From assembly GCA_002778195.1 (NCBI GenBank), contig PCDI01000005.1, positions 1,989,690-2,053,689 of the forward strand: a stretch of DNA of 64,000 bases, in the 5' to 3' direction. Position 1 is the stretch's first letter. Every line of letters starts with the position of its first letter. Below the pieces are notes generated by a model that was not told the origin of the DNA, did no database searches, and saw nothing but the letters and a program-made list of their open reading frames with translations. Shown here piece by piece: positions 23,568 through 33,704 of this stretch. Source of the DNA: Raffaelea ambrosiae (Eukaryota > Ascomycota > Sordariomycetes > Ophiostomatales > Ophiostomataceae). The position numbers and the translations under genes were made by a program.

Positions 23568-25463
23568 ATGGACGGCCGCCACGACGATGCGCCGCCGCCG
23601 CAGGTGATGTCTCTGCGCGTACAGAACTCCCACAGCCTGCGAGCCACCCCTACCCATGCCGCAGCCCCCTCGGACCGCGGGGGAGACAGCGACGGCGTTG
23701 ACAGCGCCGGCCGGCCGTTGGTCAAGTCAAACTCCATTCTTTCCCATCGGTCCATTCCCTTCACGGGTGCCTATCCCATCGGAAACCTTACGGTGGTGCG
23801 GCCCTCCGGCTCCATCACTGAGGGCCAAGAGGCTGGCGACGACGCTGTGGACGATGACGACAACGACGACGACAACGACGACGCGACCTCAGGCCTCGTT
23901 ATGCAGGGCCCGGCCGCGCCACGGACAGCAGCTCACGCAGCAGTCCCGCCAGCCTCGGCAGCGTTTGCAGTTGGGCCGCATGTTGCCGGTGGCCTCGACT
24001 CCTTTTCGGCACCCTCTACCAATGACTACGGCCAGAAGACAGCCCCCGTGCCGTCCGGCCCACTGTGCCTCCGCCGCGGCGACGCGTTCCTTGTCCTCGG
24101 CCTGCAGGAGAACTTCCACATGGGCTGCGACTCCATGGCCATGGCCATCCAGCAGGCCCACGAGTCGGCTGCCTGCACCGGCCTTCGTGACCTGCCCGAG
24201 GGCGCCCACTTCGTCTGGATCTCGCCGCCTGCCGCCCTGTCCCGCCAGGGCTACTGGTTCGTCACCAAGCCCGATGACGAACCCCACGTTGTCCGCATCA
24301 AGCAGTGGGACAGCTACAGCGAGGTCCTCGGCGAGTGTGCCAGCCAGTTCGAAGCCCGCACCCTCGTCAACGACATCGACACCCTTTACCCGAAGCTGGT
24401 CCCGTACGCCAGCCACGCTGTCGGCGCCCACAGACACGATGCCGATCTTTGGGCCGCCCTGACCTCCTGCCTGACTGAGCCTCTTCTGAGCCGCGTCACC
24501 GGCAAGAATCCCGACGCAGACCGCGCCGAGTGGCCCGTCACCACCGTGGATACTGCCAAGGGGGAGCTGGCCTTTTCTGATGCCCGCAAGTTTTCCACGT
24601 CCGCCGAGTTCAGGTTCCTCTTCCCCCGCCACGAGCCCGATCCCTACCGCCTGCTGGCCACGACCTCCCGGGACGCTGCGGACGCTGCGGACGCTGCGGA
24701 TACTGCCCGCCACGGGGCCCGTCCGCGCCGGTCGCTCGCTCCAGACACAACCCGCTCCGTCATTGCTTTGCTGGAAAACTCCCCTGCCGGTTACGTCGAA
24801 GACGACATTGTCGGCGAGCTCCAGTTTGTCTTCCTCACCGGTGTCCTGCTCAGCAACCTCACCTGCCTGGAGCAGTGGTGGCACCTTGTTCTCAAGGTCG
24901 TCCTGCGTGCCCGTCATTTGGCCACCAGCCGCCCCGGCCTGTCACACACTCTGATTCAAACCCTTCACGCTCAGTTTATCTATCTCGATCGTCATGTCAC
25001 CGGCGGGTTCTCCGGTGGTCAGTCTTCTAGCACCGCAGATGCAACCCCAGCCGACCAAGAAGACGCCAGCAGCGGCATCTTTGACGTCAAGCCCCAGGGC
25101 GCTGCGCGCCTTCGTGCTTCGCTGACCGCATACAAGCGCCGTCTCAACGAGGCCCTGCTGGGACTCGGCAGCTCTGTCACGCCCGAAGAGGCTGCCGTTG
25201 GCCACGCCTTTTCCGATCTCGAGGCCTGGCTATGGAAGTACGGCTGGGATCTGCGCAGTGACTACGTTCCGGGACCAGACGAGGATGCCCGAGACGAAGA
25301 CGACGAAGACGACGAGATAGCAGCTCGTTTTGTGGACGGCAATGACCATGACGTTCACATCGACGAGGAGCTGTATTATGATTCTGAGGATGACGAAGAC
25401 CAGCCCGTTCTTGTTGAGCTTGACGACGCTGGTAGACAGATTGGTCTCGTCTCCTGGGATTGA
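23568..25463 (+). CDS. AAR2: AAR2-like U5 snRNP assembly/splicing factor
   Basis: AAR2 holds Prp8 in a cytoplasmic U5 snRNP precursor before Brr2 replaces it (known in yeast). The single open frame gives 631 aa from the ATG at 23568; the frame is open further upstream but without another ATG. Domain one starts near residue 163 (GPLCLRRGDAFLVLGLQ) and includes GAHFVWISPP and the segment ending in LVPYASHAV. Domain two covers EDDIVGELQFVFLTGVLLSNLTCLEQWWHLVLKVVL near residues 405-445. Most family members are 350-400 aa; the extra length is a Ser/Pro/Asp-rich N-terminus with an acidic DDDDND stretch, an ADA-repeat near 24674-24706 and an acidic C-terminal tail. Family assignment rests on fold-level similarity remembered by eye. 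Confidence 0.8.
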   Translation: MDGRHDDAPPPQVMSLRVQNSHSLRATPTHAAAPSDRGGDSDGVDSAGRPLVKSNSILSHRSIPFTGAYPIGNLTVVRPSGSITEGQEAGDDAVDDDDNDDDNDDATSGLVMQGPAAPRTAAHAAVPPASAAFAVGPHVAGGLDSFSAPSTNDYGQKTAPVPSGPLCLRRGDAFLVLGLQENFHMGCDSMAMAIQQAHESAACTGLRDLPEGAHFVWISPPAALSRQGYWFVTKPDDEPHVVRIKQWDSYSEVLGECASQFEARTLVNDIDTLYPKLVPYASHAVGAHRHDADLWAALTSCLTEPLLSRVTGKNPDADRAEWPVTTVDTAKGELAFSDARKFSTSAEFRFLFPRHEPDPYRLLATTSRDAADAADAADTARHGARPRRSLAPDTTRSVIALLENSPAGYVEDDIVGELQFVFLTGVLLSNLTCLEQWWHLVLKVVLRARHLATSRPGLSHTLIQTLHAQFIYLDRHVTGGFSGGQSSSTADATPADQEDASSGIFDVKPQGAARLRASLTAYKRRLNEALLGLGSSVTPEEAAVGHAFSDLEAWLWKYGWDLRSDYVPGPDEDARDEDDEDDEIAARFVDGNDHDVHIDEELYYDSEDDEDQPVLVELDDAGRQIGLVSWD

Positions 25464-26703
25464 CATGGGGTTGGTTGGTCCCGAACATGATACCGCATGG
25501 GTTGAATCGCCTGGGCTCGCAATCCCATGCAAACACACATTGCTCTCTCTCCCTCTCCATCTGGTTTGTTCTCTTGTTCCTTTGTTCCCTTTAGCTTCTT
25601 CTTTTTTCATTTTCTTTTTCGTTCTCCTTTTCTTTTTCTTTTGCTTTTCCGCGGCATCTACTTTTCCTTTGTTCGTTTTATTATAGCTTCTTGGGGGGTA
25701 CTTTGTTCGTCTCTCTGTCATCTTCTTTGGCATGGTCTTTGCCATTTTCTTAATGCTTTCTCCTTTTTTTCTGCCTTTTTGTTACCTTCTCGTTGCTTTT
25801 GCGTTGCTTTCTCTTTGCTTTCTCGTTACTTTCTCGTTGCTTTCTCGTTGTTTTCTCGTTGCTTTCTTGGTCGCTTTCTTTGGAAAGCAATATAGCATAA
25901 CTGGCGTAGTTGGTGTAATGGGTGCTATGCAGATGGTCGGGGTGTTACTGGCGCTTGGGAGTTACATATAATTTTGGCCTGGTTTCACGATACGAGTGTT
26001 CTAGGGGCAGTAATATGTGTTCATTCTTCCTGGCCGCTGCTTGGATCTCAATGTTCTTATATTGCCTCTTGGAAATTGTAATGTTCCTATAGAAAGGGTC
26101 GGTGGGCTGGGTTTTTTTTCTTTTTCTTTTTGCAGAGTCCACTGGGGCTGCTCTTATGAATAGGATTCTGGTTGATACGTAGTTAGTTTATATGGTGCAG
26201 TCAATCAAACAATATGCGGATGCTACTCCAAGCGGAAAACATCTTGTTCGATAACCCAGTTACACACCTGCGTGCGGGCATACGCTAGAAAGCACTATAG
26301 CCACGACCACCGGACTTCTGAAGTGATCGGCCAGCGCCGGCAAAATTCCATGACACAAGGAGACCAGCGTCTTCGGCGAAGCGCAAATATAAATATTCCG
26401 CCCCCGCCTTTCATCTGATATCGGTCTCGGGCCTGGATTGTCCACCTCGCGGATTGGAACCCCATTCTACCCGTTCGTCCTTCCGTCCTCCCGCCCTTAC
26501 GTGTTTTCCACCGGCGGCAGTGTGTCCGTCGTGAACCTTTACTGGCCCGTGTCGCCCCGTAGTCACCATCACCTTCGCTGTCACTGTTGAGCCCCGGAAC
26601 AAGTTCCCGGGATCCACGGACATCTCTGTGACGAGTTCCACACAAAGGTGTACGGACAGGAGCCTCGTTCCTCACACGCGCACGCCCGGCTCAGCCCAGC
26701 AGC
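25464..26703. other. Intergenic region between AAR2 and CAB2
   Basis: T-rich AAR2 3' flank with an imperfect 12-nt TTTCTCGTTGCT repeat (about 25795-25875), followed by ordinary sequence and the CAB2 promoter. No gene seen. Confidence 0.65.
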
Positions 26704-28113
26704 ATGGCCACGTCCAAGCTGCATGCGGCCGATGTTGCCACGGCGTCGTCTGGCCTCTCGGACGAGGACCGCTACTTCACCACGAACCCGCCACCCAAGG
26801 AATTGGAAGAACACATGACTCTAGTCGATGAGTTCCTCGACCGGCATGCAAAAGCCAACCGGCGAGTAGTTCTCGTCACCTCAGGAGGCACCACTGTAAG
26901 GCACGGGCTCTCATTCTCCCGGCTGCTGCTCCGTCCGGGCCACGTCTTGCATGCTGACGCGGACACCACCAGGTGCCCCTAGAAAAGCAGACGGTGAGGT
27001 TCATTGACAACTTCTCTGCAGGAACTCGCGGTGCTACCAGTGCCGAATACTTCCTGGACGACAAGGCCGACTATGCCGTCATCTTTCTCCACAGGCAGTT
27101 TAGGTATGCACATGTTCATCAGCGGGCCTTACAGGCAGTGGTCCAGGCGGGGGCAAGACATGGCCACATGGGAACCGCCCAGCTGACAGCTCTGCCACAG
27201 TCTACAGCCCTATACCAGACACTACTCGCACGCTACCAACAGCTTCCTGGATCTCTTGACCGAGGACGAGCAGGGCAAGGGCGTGCGCACTCGCGACGAC
27301 GATGCCACCCCCATGCTGAATGTCTGGCGCCGGTATCGCAATGCTCGTGACCGCCTGCTTGCCCTGTCGTTTGTCACCATCACGGACTACCTTTTCGAAC
27401 TGCGGGCCATCAGTCGTGCCATGCACAGGCTTGGCCCCAACGGCCTGCTGTACCTTGCTGCTGCGGTGTCGGACTTTTTTCTTCCTGTTTGTCTCATCAC
27501 TTGCTCTTTGCCCTTTGCCCTTTGCTCTTGCTGACACTGCGCAGCCCGAGCGGATGGCCGAGCATAAAATCCAAAGCACCGACATCGAAGCCGATGGCAG
27601 CGCGAAGGCTGCCCCTCCGGACGATGAGGACGAAGAAACGTTTGACAACTTTGATTCGTACGTGATACCTCCACACGAGAGACTCGCCTCCCGGCCTTCC
27701 ACATTATCTGCAGTGGCCCAGAGTACTAACCCAGACGAAGCTCACCCAAGGTTCCGCGGAGCAAGCGTCTCATCATCGACCTAGACCCGGTGCCCAAGTT
27801 CCTCAAGAGCCTCGTTGACAACTGGTCGCCCGAAAGCATGGTCATCTCATTCAAGCTCGAGACCGACCCCCAGCTGTTAATTGGAAAGGCCAAGGGAGCT
27901 CTCGATCGCTACCAGCACAATCTTGTCATCGGCAACATTCTTGCCACACGCAAGCAGGAGGTCGTCTTTGTGACGCCCGAGGCAGTGGATTGGGTGCGCC
28001 TTACCGAAGCCGACACGGCTGCCAACGTCGAGATCGAGAACCTCATTGTTCCCAATGTCATCAGACTTCACGATCAACATATCAAAACCCTGCACACGGG
28101 AAGTAGCAAGTGA
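26704..28113 (+). CDS. CAB2: Phosphopantothenate-cysteine ligase (coenzyme A synthesis)
   Basis: Joins 4'-phosphopantothenate and cysteine, the second step of coenzyme A synthesis after pantothenate kinase. Five exons: 26704-26895, 26973-27103, 27201-27486, 27545-27657, 27741-28113; 1095 nt, 364 aa. Motifs in order: YFTTNPPPKELEEH, VVLVTSGGTT then VPLEKQTVRFIDNFSAGTRGATSAEYFL (exon junction inside), FLHRQFSLQPYTRHYSHATNSFLDLL, the core LYLAAAVSDFFLPPERMAEHKIQS, and PRSKRLIIDLDPVPKFLKSLVDNW with SFKLETDPQLL. An acidic insertion (DDEDEE) lies before the last exon. The donor at 27487 is GTTTGT; the acceptor at 27740 was chosen over 27750 because only it keeps the frame. Confidence 0.95.
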
Positions 28114-28738
28114 TAGACAGAAATATAGTTGGACTCCCTTCCAAGCTTTGTACCAATAATCGTGTTCGGCCATGAGTGGAACGGTCTTCCATTCAAGCTT
28201 CACTTAAGCCCAAACGAGCATGTGGCGAGCATATGTACCTCCATTACTTATGCTCCCTTTTCAATGCCATCCAAGCTTTTCACAGTCTCTGATCGGTGAA
28301 CGGCGCAGCAAAAACACAACAACCGCACAGAAGGCACTGTGTTTTAGGACCTCGAGAATGGTTTCGCAATTTTTTTTGCTTAGATTTTTTCCGCGTTTTC
28401 CCAATTTCTATTCCCTCCCATTTTTTGGTTGCCATTGAGCCTCCCCGCACCTCCTGAACAGCCGGCCCGGAACGTGCGAGACTTGGCCAATGGACGACAT
28501 CGGTGCAGTAACGAAAAAGATATAAAACGGATGGCCGGTTGTCCTCCTACACAAGGAGGGTCCCTTCCCAACTCCAGTTCACCCAGTTCACCAAATACAA
28601 AACAATACGTACATCCCTGCGACCCATTGGCATTCCGACGCAAGCGTCTTCTTCCCAGCCGACGGGAGAGATGCCTGTGTTCCCGTGCACATTCTCCGTC
28701 CTTCTCTCCCCGGTACCAAATTCCTTCGCTTTTCCGCT
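28114..28738. other. Convergent intergenic region CAB2 / RPS16
   Basis: 3' flanks of two genes that end towards each other. No open frame with family features. Confidence 0.65.
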
Positions 28739-29989
28739 TTAACGGTAAGACTTCTGGAAGCGAGATCTGGCACCCTTACCACCGAACTTCTTGGGCTCGC
28801 AGCGGCGGTTGTCGGCAACGAGTAGGGTGCGGTCGTCTGATTGTAAAGCAGTTAGTTTTCTGTACGAGAGAACCACAAATTTCTCACAGGGCGGGTAGAT
28901 GGAAACGCGGGATGGCAGAGACGCTTCCTCCCGTATTGTTCCACCCCCTCTCGAGACGGGAGAGGCTTACATTGAACAAGGGCCTGCTTCAGCAGAGCCT
29001 TGGAGTGCTCATCGATGTACTGTTCCTCGAGTCAGCCACACATGTCTTTCGTTGAGCTTCTCCATCTGTCTCCTGGATGGGATATCTAGCATGATGCGGT
29101 ACGTACGCGCTGGTAGTAGGCGATCAGGCTCTTGCTGATGGCTTGCCGGATGGCATAGATTTGCTTTAAAAATAAAAAGTTAGTATATGCCACACGTCGT
29201 CCTGGAATCAACGGATATGTTGTTTGCCGCTTCTTCGAGTCGTGGAAAAGAATCGTACCGAAGTGTGACCACCGCCAGAGACGCGGACGCGGATCTGTTT
29301 CCTCTTGTTAGCTATATGTCGCTTGTCATATTTCTACCTGCTGTTGATGTCCCGTAAAGCACTTACGTCGAGGTTGGCGAACTTGTCAAGACCAACGACC
29401 AGGACCTGTATCAGAAAAACACACGTTTAGCTCCTGTCCCTTCAAACCCGGAGAGTTTTCTCCCCAATATTTTGTTTCTTTCCGGCATTCGATGAGAGAC
29501 GTGGCTTTTCAAGTACATACGGGTTCGTAGAGCTTGGCGCGCAGGGTCTCGGGCTGGACCACTGTGGAAAGAGTTAGCTATGAATCCAGAACAGAAAAGG
29601 ACCGCGGCCCGATTTTCAATCGTATCGGGATGTCGACTAGAGACATCCTTTTCCGGCTCGGAAAATGGTTCTGGACACGGGGACGGGGAGTCGTACGCGA
29701 AAGAGGGCGGCCGTTGACCTTGATCTAAACAGAAGAGTTGCCGTCAGCAATGATGCCTCAATCGGAAAGTCGTGAGCTCGTCTTGCAACTTACCAGACCC
29801 TGGCCGGGCTCGCACCGAGCGACGGCGGTGGCAGTTTTCTGTTTTCCAATGGTTAGACCTAGAGAGCAGCCATGAAAGACGCATCGAGAGAAACTGTCCG
29901 ACGGAAATGCGCAGAACTTCACATCGGGAGGAGAACAAATCCAAACATGCCTTCTTGCCGAAGCAAATTGTCCGCTGCTTAGTAGCCAT
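28739..29989 (-). CDS. RPS16: 40S ribosomal protein S16 (uS9)
   Basis: Small-subunit protein whose C-terminal tail reaches the P-site tRNA. Nine exons on the minus strand, listed 5' to 3': 29989-29951, 29838-29794, 29724-29697, 29561-29521, 29405-29367, 29294-29259, 29163-29107, 29019-28971, 28836-28739. They sum to 432 nt, 143 aa, exactly the yeast length. Sequence: FGKK-KTATAVARCEPGQGL, IKVNGRP, LVQPETLRAKLYEP, VLVVGLDKFANLD, IRVRVSGGGHTS, QIYAIRQAISKSLIAYYQR, YIDEHSKALLKQAL, ending in the universal KKFGGKGARSRFQKSYR tail. Eight introns in a 432-nt coding sequence is dense even here. Intron 1 uses a GC donor (AAG|GCATGT) with a TCTAACC branch site. Confidence 0.97.
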
Positions 29990-30495
29990 GGTTGCTGTTG
30001 TGATGTTTGAGGATGTCGTCGAGAGGGAGGATGCGGATTGACGTTGCGGGAAGATTTGCGTTTTGGGAGGATGAAAAAAAATGCTTGGGCGACACAACTT
30101 TCCCGACTTAGGGTTGTGGGATATTTTCCTGCGCTAGTCCTCATACAGAGCCAAAAAATATAGGTCATGTGACTATGTATCTTGATCGATTTGTCTTATC
30201 ATCATGTGATCTAAAAGACACCCCACCCTCTGGCCAACAGCTTTACACCGTATGTACACGGTAGTTACTACTGCCTTCGTCTCGTATCAGTGAATAAGTG
30301 ATCAGACAAGCTTGAGCCGACGTTTTGCGAGGCCATCGTCGTAGTGCACTCTTTCTTTCGGCGACGGACTGGTTTCTTGCTTTTATCTCCTCCCACGTAA
30401 GACTGGAGGGCTGATCTGGGATCAGCCCGCTCAAGACAACATCCATCCATAGCTTTCCCGCCGCCACCAGAATCGCCAGCTCACCCACTGCCATC
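29990..30495. promoter_or_regulatory. Divergent promoter region RPS16 / SNF8
   Basis: 506 bp between two start codons on opposite strands. The RPS16 side is pyrimidine-rich when read on the minus strand; one ACTATGTA copy lies at 30171-30178. Confidence 0.6.
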
Positions 30496-31438
30496 ATGTC
30501 TCGGAAGGGCGTCGGCCTCGCTGCGTTTGACCGCTCGCGCATCACATCGGCGCAATATGCCTCGCACGGGTCTAACCTGCGCTCGACCAACGCGCAGGCG
30601 CTAGAGACGCAGCTGGCCGTCTTCCGGTCGCTGTTGGAGCAGTTTGCGCAGACACACGCCAAAGACATCCGGTCGAACCCCACGTTTCGCGCCCAGTTTG
30701 CGCGCATGTGCTCTGCCATTGGCGTTGATCCCCTGCTGGCCAGCAACAACAACAGCGGCAGCGGCAGCTCAGGAAGCAGCGGCGGGGGAGGATCTATCTG
30801 GGCGCAGCTGCTGGGAAGGTCGGTCAACGACTTTTACTTTGAGTTGGCGGTACGCGTAGTCGAGGTGTGTGCGGCCACGCGGGCCGAGAACGGCGGACTG
30901 ATCGAGGTCCGCAAGGTGCGCGACCGTATTGCTCGAGGCCGCATGGAGGGATCAGCAGAAGTGACAGAGTACGTAAGAGAGAGGCGGTGCGGGACGGAGA
31001 CTCTCTCTCTATCCCCCCCCATTCCCCCTCCCATATGTGTGCGTGTGTATGTGTGTGTCGTGTCAGTGTAGCTGATATTGGCTGACCTTTCTTCTTGCTG
31101 TGCTATACAGAGATGACATTCTTCGAGCTGTGGCAACCCTTGAGCCACTTGGGTCCTCCTACTCTGTCATCAAGGTTGGCAGCAAGCCGTACATTCGGTC
31201 GGTGCCACGCGAGCTCAACACCGACCAGAGCGCCGTCCTCGAGGCTGTGCAGATGTTGGGCTACGTCAGCGTCTCCATGCTCATGGTTAACTTGCAGTGG
31301 GCCCGCGCGCGCGCGCAGACGGCCATTGATGACTTGGTGGGGGAGAGCATGCTCTGGGTCGATAAGCTGTCGCCCGAGTGGGAATACTGGAGTCCAGGAT
31401 TCATGCTCGAAGGCCATGATGCTATCCTCGACGTTTGA
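30496..31438 (+). CDS. SNF8: ESCRT-II subunit Snf8/Vps22 (EAP30 family)
   Basis: ESCRT-II bridges ubiquitinated cargo recognition to ESCRT-III on endosomes during multivesicular-body sorting. Exons 30496-30968 and 31111-31438 give 266 aa, close to the family norm. The start MSRKGVGLAAFDRSR is characteristic. The N-terminal helical part (LETQLAVFRSLLEQFA...TFRAQFARMCSAIGVDPLLAS) leads into the first winged helix (FYFELAVRVVEVCAATRAENGGLIEV); the second lies in exon 2 (DDILRAVATLEPLGSSYSVIKVGSKPYIRSVP) and the third follows (VSVSMLMVNLQWARARAQTAIDDLV). A Gly/Ser insertion of about 20 residues interrupts the first domain near residue 80. The frame across the intron (GA|A) agrees with the conserved TEDDILRAV. 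Confidence 0.95.
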
Positions 31439-32325
31439 AAAGAAGAGCGAGACGCAAAACAGTGACGCTGATGACTGGCATGCTATTTCCAAACACACCA
31501 CACACCACCACATTAGACCGATCCAAACAAACCACCAGTAAACATCACCTTACGATCTGATGGGGCAGATGGTGCATATTTCCGTGTGCCATACGACTTG
31601 GGATACGGCACATGCACATGTGCACACGAGACACGAACACACGACGCACGACACTCTTCATGACGTGCAGCGCTCGGGACGCCAGTGACGAGTCAAGCTG
31701 CCCAACGCAGGTCTACGGAGCGAGTACGGAACAAGACACCAAGCGGAGAACATAGCAGAACACCCACAACAGGGACAAGGCCGAATAAACGACAAAACTG
31801 GAATCATATTACATGCCCTATTTAAACAACACACACACACACACACAAAAAAAAAGACCGCATATCTTCAACCTCCAACCCACCAGTCCTCTTTGTCTTT
31901 CACCTGTGGTCCCAACAGTGCTCATTTTCTTTATCCAGGAGATATTTTGGTGACCAGAAAGTGGCACACAGAAAAAAAATCCATGAGGTGGTATCCAGAA
32001 AGCGGTGCTCAGAAAGGCAGAGGAGAGAAAAGAGGGAAAATCCAAAAAGACGTTCAGAAAAATCAAACCCTAGGTTAGGGTTGGAATGTCAACGTCGTTT
32101 TACATAGAAAAAGGAGACAAATCCAAAGCTGAACCTTTCCCTCACTCCGTGGTGCAGACTTCCTAGTCAACAGCCGGTCCGCTGATATTGTCGAGTTTCA
32201 TTCAACACAAGATGGCCTGGTCTGACCGGCGCATGCCATGATTCTTGCTGACTCCCCGCCCTACCGCCAAGTCTTTATGACTTCTGTCGAGTTTTCGAAG
32301 GCGTGTCAAGTCGAAGTCTAGGCGT
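31439..32325. other. Convergent intergenic region SNF8 / Mpv17-like gene
   Basis: 3' flanks of two convergent genes, with an (AC)n microsatellite at 31829-31847 followed by an A-run. No gene seen. Confidence 0.65.
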
Positions 32326-33704
32326 TTAGTACTGGGGGCCGGAGGGCCCCACGGACGGCGGGGGTGGGTAATCCTCAGGGCGGCCCAGCGAGCCACCGGA
32401 GCGGCCGGAGCCATCGCCGAAGTGCTTCTTGCGGAGAGCCGCCAACCGTCTCTTCTTGGTGACGGTGTTGATGTAGGTGCCGATAATGAAGGACACCAGG
32501 TTGAAGAACGGCACCCATGCGTTCTCAGGCAGGAACTTCTGCGCAAAGGCCAGGCAGATGGGGCTCGTAATCCACGAGACGCGCATGACCTTCCAGAAGC
32601 CGACACGGACGGTGGCGCGAACCTGGTGGTACGTCTTGGCACCGGCAATCAGGGCCATGGCGGTGAGGTAGACGGTGTTCTGGATGGGAGCGATCTGTTT
32701 GTTTGAAGTCGGGTCAGTACGGCCCAGTCCAGAAGCGGCAAAGGTCGGAAGAAGGAAGGAGGAAAACTCACAATCAGATTGCTGACGAGAATCTGCATGA
32801 TCTTGGCGCGCAGGCTGGTCTTTTTATGGAAGGCCTTCTGCAGACACCAGATGAGGAAGTGGCCCAGCGGGGCGCTGACGAGAGCACCGTAGGCGGCCAT
32901 CTTGGGCACACGCGAAGTGAAGTAGTTGCCGTGCTTGTTGCGGTCCTTGGCCAGCCACGAGGCGATCAGCTCCTGTGCACCGGCGAGGGTGCCGGCCGTG
33001 AGCATCTTCGTGCGCAGCGGGTTCTCCTCCAGCTGCTTGAGATAGGCCTATATGAAAAGAAACGGGCATGTCAGCAAAGCGCGAATGGCATCCTACGGCT
33101 TCTGTCGCACTATCGTGGAATCTTCGGTCCGTCCGTCTCCTGGGCAGAACGGGCAAGCAGAAGAAAAAACACATACAGCCAGGTAGCCCTTGGTGCCGGC
33201 TTCAGCACGGCCACCAGTCAGCACCGTGCCGACGGCCTCGGCAATGGGGTGCTTGCCGCTGGTGCCCGGCGGCGGGGGGCCGGTGAAGGCATCGGTGATG
33301 GGGTTGTCGGAGTGGGGGCGCTGGGCGAAGGCCACACCGCCCTGCTGGAAGCCGTCCTGCTGGAAGCCGCCCTGCTGGAAGCCACCCTGCTGGAAACCAC
33401 CCTGCTGCGGGCCAGGAGCCTGCTGGGGAATTCCGGCACCGCCCTGCTGGGAGAAGCGCGTGCTGGTCTGCTGGCTGGTGAAGCGGGCACCGCCCTGCTG
33501 CTGGGCAAAGCCGGGGGCGGCCTGTGGCGCATAGCCGGGGGCGGCCTGCGGAGGGAAGTTCGGGGCGCTCTGTTGCGGGAAACTGGGGGGCGCCTGCTGG
33601 GGGAAACTCGGGCCGCTTTGCTGGGGGAAGCTCGGCACGCCCTGCTGGGGGAAGTTGGCGCCGCCCTGCTGGGGGAAAGAGTCTCGGTCGGGCTTGTACG
33701 ACAT
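32326..33704 (-). CDS. Mpv17/PMP22-family membrane protein with repetitive Gln-rich N-terminus
   Basis: Exons, minus strand: 33704-33177, 33047-32772, 32694-32326; 390 aa. The C-terminal 215 residues have the Mpv17/PMP22 pattern of a peroxisomal or mitochondrial inner-membrane protein: AYLKQLEENPLRTKMLTAG, PLGHFLIWCLQKAF, NLIIAPIQNTVYL, FWKVMRVSWITSPICLAFAQKFLPENAWVPFFNLVSFIIGTYIN, and a basic tail. Exact substrate is unknown for the family. The first 130 residues are unusual: eight octapeptide units of the form FPQQxxxx (residues 10-73), then four FQQGG pentapeptides (104-123). The region has no acidic or hydrophobic presequence and looks like a disordered, prion-like cytosolic tail. The intron junctions are in phase 0 and keep the conserved YLA-AYLKQL and NLI-IAPIQ joins. 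Confidence 0.9.
33336..33395 (-). repeat. 15-bp coding repeat (FQQGG, four units)
   Basis: Four consecutive 15-bp units encoding FQQGG, FQQGG, FQQDG, FQQGG in the same exon as the octapeptide array. The near-identity at the DNA level suggests recent expansion. Confidence 0.9.
33486..33677 (-). repeat. 24-bp coding repeat (octapeptide FPQQxxxx, eight units)
   Basis: Eight in-frame 24-bp units in the first exon of the Mpv17-like gene; the first five keep FPQQ, the last three drift to FPPQ, YAPQ and FAQQ. Array of direct repeats read from the translation. Confidence 0.85.

Noticed and set aside
28971..29106. Possible box C/D snoRNA in RPS16 introns
   Set aside because: CTGA-like sequence is explained by the branch site, and no RTGATGA box is present at the expected place.
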